Of a stretch of DNA of 64,000 bases, positions 36,080 to 49,692 are shown piece by piece. Every line of letters starts with the position of its first letter. Within the stretch, counting starts at the first letter, position 1. The stretch is from Paragonimus westermani (Eukaryota; Platyhelminthes; Trematoda; Plagiorchiida; Troglotrematidae). Below the pieces are notes generated by a model that was not told where the DNA came from, did not search any database, and saw nothing but the letters and a program-made list of their open reading frames with translations. Made by a program: the position numbers and the translations under genes. The stretch spans positions 1-64,000 of the forward strand of contig QNGE01000282.1 in NCBI GenBank assembly GCA_008508345.1. The letters run 5' to 3'.

Positions 36080-36340
36080 ATGTATCGACTGCATGCTCCA
36101 CAACCAAATAGATTTTATTTATTCTATCCAAAACTATGTTATACTGTAGGTGAACGCTCTTGGTTTGCATGCAAAGAACGCTGTTATATGTGTGAACCAA
36201 TAGAAGAAGCTGTACTCAAAAGGATTAATTACAGTACTTACCGGGTTGGTGCTTATATACGTAGATTAACAATCGCACAATCGATTACGTTTCCAGACGT
36301 TCGAAACCGCACAGATCATCTCCTGCGGGAAACACCTTGA
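36080..36340 (+). other. Open frame, unknown
   Basis: An 86-codon frame with an ATG at its start, encoding GERSWFACKERCYMCEPIEE and ending RNRTDHLLRETP. Four cysteines are clustered (C-x-x-x-C-x-x-C pattern around CKERCYMC). An in-frame stop lies 15 nt upstream and no strong acceptor is seen, so it would need to be a first or single exon. Not recognised. Confidence 0.2.
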
Positions 36341-37150
36341 CGACCGAGCCAGTCGTTCAATTTTACTACATCTTTCTTATGTCATACAGTGAACATTGAC
36401 TGAATTTCTGCTAACAGACATCTTGTGCACTTGGAAAAGCTTTGTTGCTGGTCACATTTATCTAGAGTATTCGTGAGGTCTATTTTACAACCAGTCAGCA
36501 CGAATTTTCTGAATGAAGGCATCACCTAGTAAACCGCCGTAGGAGATAAGTAATATGCAGTCAGCAAAAAACGGTTACATGTGTTGCAGTATAACATCTT
36601 ACTTTCAAACTTTCGGCATATTCCTTTACCCAGTGAAACTCTGCCATACATCCGGTTTCATATGAGTTTTTGGTAAGCCAGTGAAGTATAGCAAAACCTG
36701 GTCTCAAGTGGACTGTTGATTCGACTAATTCAACAGTTATCTCCCACTCACACTGAGGTGTGTGACGGAGATACCCTGGATACACTACTCGTTAGTAAGC
36801 CGGCTGCGTATTCCCGACTCCTCTGCCGTCTTTTTAGAAATACATTAAGGGGCCGTGTGAGATATTTGTAAAGCATTATTCCCATGAACTTAGTGAGCAC
36901 ACATATCTACTCGACTCCGAAGCTTAAACCTGTATGATTAATTTCAGAGCACTTCCCTGGATCAGATAACCTCAAAAAGTCATTCTAGCACTGTATAATG
37001 AACGCAATCTAATTAACTGCAGTGGTTGTGTTGCTCTGCATTTGACCAGTGAAGAAGTCTTTGCATTGCGTTTAATGTACACAGGTCCACGTTAGTGGCT
37101 GAGATACGACGCCGTTTACGTACGCAGAATATGGACCACTCTATAGCGGT

Positions 37151-37793
37151 TCAACTCAAAGTGGTGATTAGCACCAATATGTAACGAACTCTATCCTTGC
37201 TGTGTAAACCGAAGGACAGTCTAGTGACACTCTCGGTGCAAACAGTTGTGTCGTGATATGTGGACTGTTCGGATGGTACAATTGAAAGTGTGACTAATAT
37301 TCGCCGAATATCCCCAAGTAGACAACAACGATACTCACAACAGCTATGGTAATTATGAAACAACAGCAACAAAACCGATAGTGAGCTTTTGGTAAAAGTT
37401 TGCCAGAAAATATATACTACCCCAGCCATCTTAAATAATGATGCAGTGAACCATACTGAGCTTGATGGAGTTGCCTCATATGCCATCTTCATATTCATGC
37501 CATATTCTTGTGACATCTGCAGTGATATACGCACTCAGGTCAGTCGGAGATAGGTGTAAATAAATGAATTTTGGCATCTGCCGTTGCGAGCATAGCATGT
37601 GTGATGAAGATTCACCGGATGCACACAGATGATGGATGACAAAATCTACCAACTCTATTGTGTGCTTTTGGCAAATTCTGACCACTACGAAACAGACCAC
37701 ATCTATCACTTCACAGTTTAAAAGTTTGCCTAAGTATGGCATCTTAAGGCGGACTGAATTTACGCACTTCTCAAGGGATTTTCCAACATCCAC
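37151..37793 (-). other. Two overlapping open frames, unknown
   Basis: Minus-strand frames of 105 (37793-37476) and 127 codons (37534-37151) overlap in different phases. The first contains KMPYLGKLLNCEVIDVVCFV and HLSPTDLSAYITADVTRIWH. The second is hydrophobic in the middle (SSLSVLLLLFHNYHSCC). No domain is recognised. They might be consecutive parts of one frameshifted gene or chance frames. Confidence 0.2.
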
Positions 37794-37821
37794 AATAATT
37801 CACTGGCTCAAATGTTTATGA

Positions 37822-40800
37822 GATAAACGGCGAAATAGCATAACTATGGCTTGTTAAAATTATGTTTTTGACTGTGCCAACCTACCCAACCATTGGTAGT
37901 GCATTATTGAACAAAATACTTCCCCTCATTTTAGTCGCTTTGGAAAAACGGTCGACGACCCTTCATGTGTGTAATAAGCGGAACTAAGTATACGTAAATC
38001 CTTGCATTGCTCACCTTGTCATTGCGTAGTTGTAACAAGTATGCGCGGGCAGTTTAGCGGTCTTGTATTGTATATATGCCACGCTGGGACACTTAACAAG
38101 TATTAATGTTTACTGACTCTGGATGAGCATTCTTTGAATGTAATCCCCAGCAAGAAATAGGAACAACAGGGGATGATTTAATTTGTCTTGTTCTGTTGAA
38201 CCAAAGTTAACTGATGTTAGTACTAGAATTTACGACTTCGTTTGGAATCGTTGTCATAAGACAGAGTGATTTTAAGACAATAAAAGTCAAACAAATCAGC
38301 TCTACGAAAGTTTAGGTTTCCCGGTTAGTCAGCTTGGACAGAATAGTTGCTCATTCGTCATCCAACATCCAGGCTAGCCGTAACTGAGAGTATATCCATT
38401 TTTGTAAGAAATACTCAATGAAATTCCCCCGTGGCTGATTTAAACCAGTCACCGCAGAAACCTAAGATATCTGTTCTCTCGGTGGACCAATGTTGCATAA
38501 CGATATTTGTGAGCGCAAATTGTTTCACGCTATCCAACATGCTGAAGTGGAAAGCAGGTAAAGGGGATCACTTGAAGAACACGAAGTCTGGGAGAGTAGG
38601 ATACACACAATATCTACGGGCCTCTTGTTTCAATCAAGCACGATTAAAAATTTAGGATCCTGAATAAAACGGTCTTATTTGCATAAATATCGAATGTGTT
38701 TAGCAAGAAGTTTTCACCAATGAATCCGTTAATTAACTCCAATAAAACGACAGGAGAAGTCAACTATGGCGATGTTCTACGGAGTAAAATCTTACGCACT
38801 CTCACAATTTATTAGTGTATGCAGTTAATTTTACATAACAGAGCAAATATAGACAGAGCGAGATCCATAAATCAGTGGGTTAGGCAAGAAAATGGGAAAA
38901 ACGATATCCATGTTTGACATTATCCATCTTCCATCCTTAGTAATTTTTTTATCTAACCATCTGTTCATTTACTTTAAAAATGACATTCTCTTTCCGTGAA
39001 TTTTTTGTAATGTGTAATTTGGCTTATATGATTGGGGGGAGATTAACCATAGGAAACACAGCTCGTACTTAACTGTCGGCTTATCAGTGCATCCAGACAA
39101 GGATTCTTCGCTTACATGACAGACGCAATTAAGACTCTTGGAGGCGTAGGAAATGAAGATAGGCTTTACATTTTTATGGTTACTTCCTCATTGGTAGAAT
39201 AACTTGAAACAGAAATTTTGTCTTCTTTCTGGAGCATGTGTTGTCTGTGACACACAGAAACAAAACCCGATAAGTAAACCTGATTTCCACTTGGGTGAAA
39301 TCCCCACGTTCGCAATGATTTGCCGAACCGCAACTTCCGAAGTGAAGTGCTATACTCACCTTATTTTTTTGTCAAAGTGTACTGGTAGTGTACACCTTCG
39401 CCTCAAATGAACACGTTTTCTTAAGCCACCAGTGTTGGGCAGTTTGCCATTGATAACAAGTTGGGTACAACTGAACGATGATGTCTATGCGCACAATCAT
39501 TTAAGACTGAGATGTCAAATCCTAGTCGTGTTAACGATTTGCACTATCTATGAGCTATGCTATGTTTAAAACTGGGATCTGTTGCTTGGTTTCGAAACAA
39601 GATGAGTGAAATATCTATATGAATGCGGAAGATGTGCCTAATTAGTTATGTGGTTCAACCTTAACCCACCAAAGCCCTGACAGTTTATCCAGCGTGGGAA
39701 ATATGTGTGCCGTGGAATTAACCACTGGCAAAACAGCAGTGCAAAATACACACTAGTCACGTAAAAATGCAAAGCACCAGCGTACATTATTGATTATCGC
39801 TCAATTTAACGGTTAGGCATCTCACTCGCATACACACGTAGACAAGCAATGATAGCGTTATTTCAAACGTCTAGTTTGCACAGACCACCTTAATTTGATA
39901 CCAGCTTACGTACCTGCACTCAGTTCTGGCACTCTCCATGAAAACTAGAATACAGTTTTATAATCAAAGTACTTTTATTAGGTGCCAACCGTTTTGCTTA
40001 ATACGTGAGGAAGAATGTCTGAACCTTGAGATACGACTTGAAGATCTATTTGGTTGACGGAAGGAATTAAGCACACATCCAACCGAAGAACTAGCTAACG
40101 CATTGTATCAGTTATGAGAAAGATTTGTATCAAAGTATATAGAGATCACTAGAGAGCCTTCAACTTGGGCAAGATATTCTCATTTTAATAAACCAGATAA
40201 AGGCGTTAGGAATGTCAATTATCGTCAGTCACCAAAGTCCATTCTCTACAGTCGGATACTTTTGTGCACACTTGAATATTTGAGTACGGACCGGATAGTA
40301 CATGACCAGTATTTTCAATGAAAGAGTTTGTTTGCTGCATCTTTGGTGCATGACTGCTAATAAACTGCGTGTTCTCTCGGCATTCAGACGACATGGTGAT
40401 GGGATCCTTATTCGGACATTTGTTGGCCAACATTTTCATGAGGGAACTTGGATTTGGCGTGCATCATTCACTATCGGTCAGTCCAGTCAGTATCGTTTAT
40501 ACGTAGGTGATTCGCTATGTGTAATGGCGCCACCAGCCTACCGTTTGTGCACTTGAGGAAGAGGTCAGAATTCAAATAACCCTGTGGCTGTTCAGTCCTG
40601 CTGACTAACGGACGATGTCATTTAACGCAGCGTTTAGAGAATGAATATCTGAACACATCATCATATATACCTTCACTATTTTCTGCCCCTAATGCGAACA
40701 ATGAATCTTATGTAGTACCTTACTGAGAACATATTCATACAGAACTAGCACCATGGTAACGGGTATTCGGAGTGACTTAAATCTAACCTATTGCAACGCC

Positions 40801-43551
40801 ACCTAAACCTGAAGTGCAGGAGGTGAGGAAGATGTACTTACTTGAATGTCGTCCAGGGGTGACAATGCCGCGGAATGGCAAACAAACAGACTCAGAGGCA
40901 AACGACCGGAATGTTGTATGTTACTCCAGTTTTTTTTGCTCTCATCATCCCAGTGGACCCATATGTAACACTGATATAACTAAAGTAGCGCTTTCTGTTG
41001 TCCACTTTGAAATGGCCCAATGATCAGTCGTTTGATTACTGTGTGCAGCAGAAGGCACTTTTATAGTCGAGAAAATCTGCTGTTGTGAATGCACCGTTCC
41101 TGGTGACAATGCTATTTCGAATATCTGCCCAGCCTCAGGTAACCATTGTTGGTGATTGGACAGACGCCCTTCATGTTACAAAATGAACAAAATTTGCTGT
41201 ATCAGCTCACGAGTGAATCCGATTATTCAACCCAACTGATTTCGATGTACTTACTATTCTGCCTGATATGTTGCCAAATCCAATTTTTTTCTTCATGAAC
41301 TAGCTTGATTAGAAGGTTGCTTGACTTTTTTCTAGCATGGGCCACCAATGACCACTGCTATTGGTAATTTCGAATCTGTCATTTCAACAGAGGTGGTTTT
41401 AGTTGTCATGTTTCCTAAAATGCCTTACATATGGAAACACACCCTGGTTGTAAACATTTGGAAAATTCATTTGATTTCCGCTTTTTTACGAACAAAATGT
41501 GTCAGCGGGTAGTAACAATCAATTGTGGTTCGTCCACACCATTAAAGAACCACGTCGTAATTCCACCAAAACGTGTACCAATTTCGCGTCCCTAAAGAGG
41601 GAATGCGTAGGCATCCCGGCATGCGATTGCACTTTGAATGTTAGTTAATGCATGTGTGATGGATTGATCAGCATAGACTGGCTAATTCCCGAAATAATTT
41701 TTGGGTCGATAATTTGCATTTCACCTTATGAATACTCAGTTTGGGTTCTCTCCTATGTTTAATAAAGCACCAGTTGAGCATATCTCAGCAAACTGTCTAG
41801 TGGACAATGGATGCTGTACAGTCGACTGTTGGTGAAATGCATTTTTTAAAATTGGTGTGGTTTTTCACGTCAACTGTACATTTATTACACACATGAGCGA
41901 TATACTTTCAGGCGTTCATTGTAGCAAGTGTACACAATTGGGAGTCCAGTGGTGAACTGCAGAATCTTTTTAAGACAATTTTACCCTAAGGACCGGTGAC
42001 TATTCTATGAGTAGATTCACATTTTGGTCCGGTATTCTCAGCACCATTGTTCAAATGTAATCGACAAATCCAAATTTTCTTCCTGTGGTGGATCATAAAA
42101 TTTACGAGCAGTTACAATAACAAAGCGTTTCTTTTAAATGTCGAATGCAATTTACCGGTCTGCCTAGAGTTACAGTTAAACAATGCACCATCGCATTTAA
42201 CAATGACTTGGGAATTGAAAACATTTTACATTATTGGTTCTCTTTTGAGAAACGTTTTTTTCTAACGCACTATCTTTTCGTGCGCAAATCACTCGGAATA
42301 CACACAGCTATATATTAACCAACTAGGTAGCGAAGTATCACAAAGCGTATTGTGGAAATTTGATCACCGGGTTAAGAATATCTAAGAATACAGTTACCTA
42401 TTTTGAAAGCAACACACGCGTACGCAATATTTTTCTTAAAGTCTTATTTTACCTGTTTGCTTTCCGTAAGTTTAATCGATAGCCTGTTCAGAATAAAAAA
42501 CAATGAAAATCAGTACTCACTGCATCATTGTTCTTCTTTCTGCCGGGCCGCATAAGTTGGATTTCATACTACTCCAACAGAAGATCAATAATGATTCTTG
42601 TCCGATCCATGTGACCAGAATTAAACGGTAAAACGACACCCGCATAGTACGGTCCGATGCTACCAGCACCCAATGGGATGGTAATAACGAACATTGTATA
42701 ATATAAGCGAATTCCACATGCAATGTTTATTCGTGGTGTTAGTATGTTAGTAGACGATCACAAAAGTATTAAAAAACACGTTTGCATAGACACATAGTCA
42801 CTGACTGAACTGGTACCAAAATGCTAAGCTGACTAATTTAGGGATTCTGGGTAGTCCTATAAGTTAAAACCAACCGAATGTGTGATCCTCATCCTCTGAA
42901 ATGTGACAGTAGTTGACCTGCAACTGGTATGTTGAAATAAGTTGGGATACGATTTTAGTGTAGAAAGTGATATCTCAGCTGTGATTTACTCTCCACTTCT
43001 GGAGAGTTCGTTCTAAGAAAGATCACTTTCTTCATGATTCCGTCAAACAGATAAGACTACGAAGAGCTGTTCAAGCCTTAGTTTGATACAATTCCCCTTC
43101 AGACTGACCAATTCGTGCTTGAGACTCGCGAGTCCTACATGTTTCAGGCAGCAAACCTCATGATTCTGCAAGTAGTCTGTGTTGTCTCAAGCCTCACCAT
43201 TGGCATTCCGTTGATTTTACTACAGTAAACATTGTATAACTGATGGGTTGTAAACACATCCCGAGTTCCATCCCAGCAAGTGACGTGTGGCCAGCAGATT
43301 CGTAGTGATCACTTCATCTTGCGTGTCTGATATGGCAATTACTTCCTGCCTTCCTGACGAGTGGTAGGTGATTTTAGTTTTTATAAGATACGAGCATCAC
43401 TCACGACTGATAGTAGTTGTCACATTTCCAAAGACTTTCTGGTCAGCCGGTTTGAAAAACATTAGGCTCAAACTGCGCTTCTTTTCTGGCAACTGGTCCA
43501 ACTGAGTTCAACTACACCAAAGATACATACGCAGATAATGTCTCAGTACAA
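37822..43551. other. No recognisable gene
   Basis: Only short frames. At 40302-40556 (+) a frame ends ...QSSQYRLYVGDSL, and the opposite strand is equally open; neither is recognised. No transposon relic is identified before copy E. Confidence 0.5.
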
Positions 43552-44052
43552 TTACGTCACAATTATGATGTAACTAGAACCGACGCCGTTTGATCGTGGC
43601 AATCGCGAGGCTTGACTAAAGCGCTTCTGCGTGCACAAGGTTGGGTTACTCAGTCTGAGTCCAATCGCCTCAACAGTAACCAAAAATCGGCATCTCACGG
43701 CTTTTGACTGACCTCTCTTGACTCTAGAATTCGGACAAAAATAAGATGTGGAACGAACCGTTGGGATGCGTCAAAATAGCGTTGCCAACTTCCCGTTCAT
43801 TCCACTGTTTATCCGGGCTAGATGACGCTCACAGATACATTTGGACAACCGTCTGGTCATGCGAACCGCGTAACTGGTGTCGCAGAAACGAGTAAGCGCG
43901 TGTGTTGGTGAACAATCAAAAACAAGCTGGTTCAGTAGAGTCCTTCTGCTCACTACCCAGCGGATTCCCAACAATTGATCAGCTGTTATTCTCACAGTGG
44001 CACTGCTATCATGTAACTCTAAAAATCGATGGATGGACTGACTGGAAGGCAT
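43552..44052 (-). mobile_element. Penelope-like element copy E, nuclease end only
   Basis: A minus-strand relic. LFTNTRAYSFLR precedes the nuclease core TSYAVRMTRRLSKCICERHL then ARINSGMNGKLATLF, equivalent to the YVGRTTRRLSKRICEHLPAW block of intact PLEs. After a frame change the C-tail is VTVEAIGLRLSNPTLCTQKR then FSQASRLPRSNGVGSSY, ending at a stop at 43552-43554. The tail is unusually readable, with IEA-x-x-L and LCTQKRF preserved. RT and linker are absent or unrecognisable above 44052. It resembles copies C and D more than A and B. Confidence 0.8.
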
Positions 44053-44407
44053 TCGAAACTGAAAACGTAAAGGGATGTGTTACCATTCGATTGTGTTGAA
44101 ATTTCTAACGTGAAAACGGTATCCACATCATAGTACATATTTCCTTTCGTATGTCTGGATCTTTCTAAATCTATTTTCAATGTTCGACGAAAAAAAGGCA
44201 CTGGGTTTGTTGAAAGGGTTGGGCGTACGGGTAGAATAGATGAGGATGACTAGATACGTTCTGAGTTTTAACGCTTACGCGTGGACTAACTATCCGTATA
44301 CACAGTGACTACATGAACAGTCTGTTCGTATCGATCACTTAAGTGATGTTTGGACAATACTGTTCATTCACTTATTTACTTTACCTCGCAAAACCTTTAT
44401 TTGCGAC

Positions 44408-44494
44408 CCTGATGGATTAGCTCAGTAGGACACCATTTCATCAAGTTTGACACACATGCCTGAAACATCTTAAGTTCGTTACATCCCACTGAAG
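44408..44494 (+). ncRNA. tRNA-derived (SINE-like) element
   Basis: GATTAGCTCAGTAGG (about 44414-44428) contains a perfect RNA polymerase III A box (TAGCTCAGTAGG). About 45 bases later TTAAGTTCGTTACATCCCA (about 44470) resembles a B box (GTTCGANTCC) with insertions. The internal promoter order and spacing match a tRNA-derived SINE. A hairpin at about 44684-44755 (TGGCTTTTC with GAAAAGCCA, enclosing CCACCTCAAAGGTGG) lies 200 bp downstream and may be part of the same unit. Confidence 0.45.
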
Positions 44495-46711
44495 GCTGGA
44501 GAAGTCTAAAATCTGGACAAGACTTGGTTGCGTCTGCCCAGCGCAGCATTTCGGTGATGGATGAAACGTCAAGAAACTAGGAGGAATCACAAAGTTTGAT
44601 CACAGCAGACGAGCTTAGGAAAACAACCTGGCTGGTGGCACGATTACGTAGATAGATTATTGCCTATTAATTCTGTTCGGCATGGCTTTTCCACCTCAAA
44701 GGTGGTACCTCCATCGGTTCTCAGTCATAAGTGGTTCTTTATAACCGAAAAGCCACCACGATTGCGGACTTGCATCTGCCTTTGAAGATACAGAACAGCA
44801 TAATGTTTAGCGTCTAACTAATGGAAATCGTTGTATGCACTTTCATCCAAATGGAACCAACTGGGCAAGTATTCACTACAGGTTAATCTTCACTTGCTGT
44901 TTGTCCATTGTGCATTCGCGTACGTTGGTCGTTACGGAATTCCGTTTAGGTCTATAAGGCTGACGTGGGAAAACAATGAACAAAAATACAGCAAGTGTCA
45001 GCAGAAAGTTGGAGGCCGAAGACATGGTGCACACACACACAAACGGCCAGCAACTAGTAAACACAAAGCACACGTTTCCACACCTGTTCCCTGCTGAATG
45101 AAAGGCGGTAGCTGTTTCTCATAGGTTGTGTAGGAACTGTCTCATTGCTGCAGTTACTCTTTCAGTACATATCGTTTAGTGACTGGAACCATTCTCCGGA
45201 ACTTCTATCAGCCAGATGTATCACCTGCCAAAACAGTGAATTAATGCAGATTGCTTCAAGGCTGGTATTTTCATGCGTTTTTGGTTGGAGCAGAGAGGTC
45301 ACCAAATAGGCGCTTTTTCTTCAATGCTCAAAGTTGTTATCCTAAATAAACAAATGTGAAAGCATTGTCTCGCTATAAGACAGAAACTTTAAGCCTGCTT
45401 AAGAAGAAGACAGCTGAAGGCGTGTAGATGATGGTCCACCCTATATCCACTATGTTGATAAAGTTATTTAACTTGTCCAAATGAAAAGATTAAATTTCTA
45501 TTATGCCAAGTTGAAGGAATACCCTATGTGTCATAATTACATGCGGGTGGTTGACTTTGCATGGCTTACAATTAAAGGTGGCTATTATATTATGACAGGA
45601 GGGTGATGATTGTCATCGCAATTGGGGAGCCAGCGATATCCGTACATCCTACCATTTGTTCAGACTATGAAGCTGACTACAGATCGAAGAGAAAAAAGTA
45701 TTCTTAACTGATGAGTTTTATGAGCTACTACCTGGTTATAAGTCAAATAATGTGACTCCAAAAGCAGTGATGCTTTGATGGAATAATGTATTCGACGGGT
45801 TTCCTGTGTGCGAAATTAAGAGGGGGAAACGGAAAAAAGATAAAACCTTCAAAAAGTCATCGAATCATGAAACCCTTCAACATAAATACAGGTTTCATTG
45901 TGGGGCACAGCCCATATTAAGAAACGCATCCTACCAACAACGTACTCTATTGCTATTCAAATCGTGGAGGACATTACCCTAATTGGTAATGTCGGATGAG
46001 AAGGATTATACTGAGTTAATAGAAAAAGAGTCTAGGGTTGAAAAACTTTCTGTGCAAATAATTAACTTCTTTTGAGTGAGGCAAAAACCAATCTCTTGGT
46101 AAGGGTATCATATTCGGAAAACCTTATGAGTGAGAAAACCGTCGTACCGATTCATTGCATAATACACGGGTGACACTGACATTGTAACATTTACTCATTA
46201 GTTTTCTATCCACAAAAGCATTTTACACCATAGAATTAAGATCCTTTCCAGAAGTTTGCAGGTTTTCTTATTGCCTACAAAGTAATAACAATTTCGTAAT
46301 GAGTATTATTTGCAACAGTGCCAGGTGAACAGTTGCGAGCTTTGGTTTACCATGAATGATCACAAAAGCCGTCAAGATTTGTCTAGGGTAGGCCTCATCA
46401 CAACCGCGAACGCAACTGAGCGGCTTGTTTAAAGATTAATGGTAGAGTTTACCCCAAACTAGGGAAAATTCACAATGTAGACGGTCCAAAACTGTCGAAG
46501 AATCAAGATAAAAAGCGAAGCACAAGCAAGGATCTTTGTGACAGTCTTGACTTTTGGTTATAAGGGTGTCGATAACCGAACAAAGAACTATAGTTTATTT
46601 ATGGTAGAAACATACTGGTATAGCTGCAAGCTTTCTGTCATCGGACAATGCGTCGGTATTCGGAGCGTAAATCATGAGATTCCAGCTTTATACTGAGAAA
46701 TAGATGTTTAG

Positions 46712-46896
46712 TTTTGTCTATACGCTTGCCCAACTTTGAAGACAATGATAGACCTATAACTAGATTATACGGTGTTGTACGATTTACACGGTATATTCCT
46801 CTAGAGTTTGAGCGTCTTAATGAATCACTAGCTGAGGGGGACGATTATCACACTGTATTCTCCATTCAGCAGTTCACATATCTTGTGATAAGCAAT
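46712..46896 (+). CDS. Candidate internal exon, unknown protein
   Basis: Open across 185 nt from a weak acceptor (ATGTTTAG, ending 46711) to a consensus-like donor (AAT then GTACGT, intron from 46897). It encodes IRLPNFEDNDRPITRLYGVV, then RFTRYIPLEFERLNESLAEG and FSIQQFTYLVISN. Composition looks protein-like. No family is recognised. The acceptor lacks a strong pyrimidine tract. Confidence 0.3.
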
Positions 46897-47386
46897 GTAC
46901 GTTCAACGATAAAAAATCCATTTTGACCTATTATCAGGATTCAGTATATTGTCTAAGGAACAATGGGCCAGTGTTCGAAAGCCGGAGGGCCATAACATGA
47001 TATATTTTTTTTAATATCACTGCTCTACTTTACATCCGACAGGCAAACCCACAGGAGGGAAGAAGACTGTTGTGTTTGGTTGTGCTGAATTTCATATAAT
47101 ATCGCACATTGTGTTCAAAGCGAACAGGTTTACTAAGTTGGCAGTCAGTGCGCGATAGGATGACTCGGATACGTAATGCGTTAACATGAAAATTACACTT
47201 GAAGACATCAACTTTGAGGTTGCTACACAAGATCCTCAATGGAAACCACCCGTAAAAACTTTGGTTCACATGCAACATACTCATCAGATCATTCAGGCAT
47301 ATCCACATTATGTCCCAAAGCCGGTCAGGGTTAGTAAAACAGAATAATCACAAAGGATGGTATGATTGCAACTAGATTAGATCTTT

Positions 47387-47629
47387 ATGAGGTTTGTTCC
47401 AATTGTTAAACGTCCTTGCCCAACAACACTCACGGCACGTTGCTTGTCTGTCTGGACGTCATCTAAGCTGCATGAATGTCAGCTGAATGTTTCTTGGATA
47501 ACCAGCTATAACAACTTCCCGGAAGAGTTCAACTATGCAAAACTTACCATAAACAGCTCAGTACCAAATGTGCCATACATTCGTAATATGTGTAACTGCG
47601 ACGATAAACAGTGTGAATTTGTCAAATAG
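47387..47629 (+). CDS. Candidate coding segment, cysteine-rich with N-glycosylation sites
   Basis: An 80-codon frame with six cysteines (CPTTLTARC, HEC, NMCNCDDKQC) and two N-x-S/T sites (NVSW, NSSV), suggesting an extracellular segment if real. It ends in a stop after CNCDDKQCEFVK. An AG (GATTAG, 47380) just upstream could serve as acceptor. It may belong with the candidate exon at 46712-46896. Not recognised. Confidence 0.25.
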   Translation: MRFVPIVKRPCPTTLTARCLSVWTSSKLHECQLNVSWITSYNNFPEEFNYAKLTINSSVPNVPYIRNMCNCDDKQCEFVK

Positions 47630-49692
47630 CAATTCGCATCCCATCAGAAAGTGCTCAAAACAGTTGCGGTGAGTCGTATTGAATTGAGACTTGTGAATAT
47701 AAAACAAACAAGCAAACGAATTGTTCTAGTGGTTGATTGGTTTCAACTTAACAAACGAATCAGAAGTTTGGAATAAAGCTTCAGATAGTATAGCACTCAA
47801 ACTCTTTATCCCAATAGTCACTAGTAAAGTGATGACAACTGTTTTTACAACAATGTGCCTTATCAATACCAGATTACTGAGTAAGCCTGAGCTCGTTGTA
47901 CATATGCCTATCGAATAAACCACAAGATCACGACCCCCACTGTTACACCTACACTTTTCACCTGATACTCGTCATTTTTTCATGCGTTGAACTTGGCTGG
48001 TCATTAACAGCATGTATGTAAACAAGCAAGCTTCTATCACGCTTCAAGATATTGAAAAGCTTTGCTGAGAGCTGGTTCCAGTGGTCATCTAATTGCCCAT
48101 CCCATCATGACATGTTTGCTTCAAATTCTTGGGATCTTTGTCTAGTTATGAAATTGTTTGGTTCTTTTTCCACTCTTGTTTTTTTCTACTATATTTGCGA
48201 ACTACACGGATGGGTTTATTTGATTCAAAACTAAACCTCCGAGAATGAGGTGATTCCTCAACTATTCTTACTAAACATTATTGTAACACTGAAGCTATGC
48301 AATCAGACATCAGGAAGTTAGTAAACGTTAATCATTCCCATAAAATAAACGCCAACATTAATTGAGTTATTGCACCCATTTTTACCACCAGCCGTCAGGT
48401 TATTTTAAAATCAATCTAGAAAACCGGAAACGGTGCTAGTTGAGTAATGTGCAGTTTCACTAGGTTGCTTAACACAATCGAGCAAAATATACTTTCAAAG
48501 GATATCCTACATTAGGTAAGTAAAGTCGACGAGTGGCCCAGTGATTACAACATAAGTGAGTAGATGTCAAGCTTTCCTGAAATCAACTAACCCGCAATTC
48601 CGGAGGCTGAATACAACTTATATGTGACATGACCGTACAGCATTTATTTTGAATATATCATAATGTTCTGTTGGCTGATAGGACACAGAACCATCTTTCA
48701 AAACTATGAAATATGTCACTTAAACCCACCTTAAAATGCTCAGTATTAGCGCAGACAGGTATTAGCGCACGGTCACGTGCGTGCCCGATGCATGTTCTCC
48801 GCGCGTTTACAATGTTTCAACCAGAGTTTATTTGAGACAAGTTTTATTCTATTTTGATACGCAAACATGCGAATTCAAACACGTGCTTTATTCTCACTTT
48901 ATTTGTTCGTACCGTACTGAAAAGTTAACGCACGCAAAATTGCAAACGTTTGGCTGGGCGTGACAGAGGCGATTGCAGTAGCACCGGATTTTTCAACAAT
49001 TCAATTGTCCAAACATTTTGTCAGTGAATTCGAATTGTGCACTGCACTTTTCTACGTTAGATGAAAGTGGGACACTTGATAAGCGTCACAAATCTCACAG
49101 TTTGCCTGCAATAAGTTACTTACTTAGAGAATGAAGCGGACATTTTCGTTTGAAATTCCATTTAGAAATAAGCCATTTTTCTCACAGTTATTTAGTTTCC
49201 ATTGTTTAACAACTTTTTCCCTTGGTCAGACAACCCTATTGGAAACCTATGGATTAATGCAGCTACACAATGTCTAGTTCCGCCTAATGAGCGTTATGTT
49301 TGTGATTTTGTTGCATTCCATCCACAGGTGCACTGTCCATACCGTCTGAAGTTCCGGTCAGTCGTACTAAACGCAATACTTAGCCAGCGTCTTCTGATGG
49401 ACATATATAAACAGTCACGAAATGCTGAGCACAACTAAACGTTGCGTACTTTTGAACTGTCTGTCCAGCCGACAGTGTCAGTCAGCTGCGATCAAGTGTG
49501 AGTGAGGGGCAACTTGAAGTTAACTGAAACCCCAGCCCTTCATCAGAATTCGTCACCACTCTTCGTTTCTTTACGACGCACTAAGGTGTCATATGCACAG
49601 CCAGAACTTCTGTTAGACGACAGCTAGCAATAGGTAGGTTTATGGTTTCTAGAGTTGAATGAAATAAGGTTTTAACATTGTTCGGGTCACAA

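Noticed and set aside
40302..40556. Fibrinogen-like ending (QYRLYVG)
   Set aside because: Only about seven residues match. The conserved tryptophans, cysteines and calcium site of the fibrinogen domain are absent.
44684..44755. Nested hairpin TGGCTTTTC/GAAAAGCCA as a precursor microRNA
   Set aside because: The stem is only about 9 bp with a large internal loop and a separate inner hairpin, unlike a microRNA precursor.
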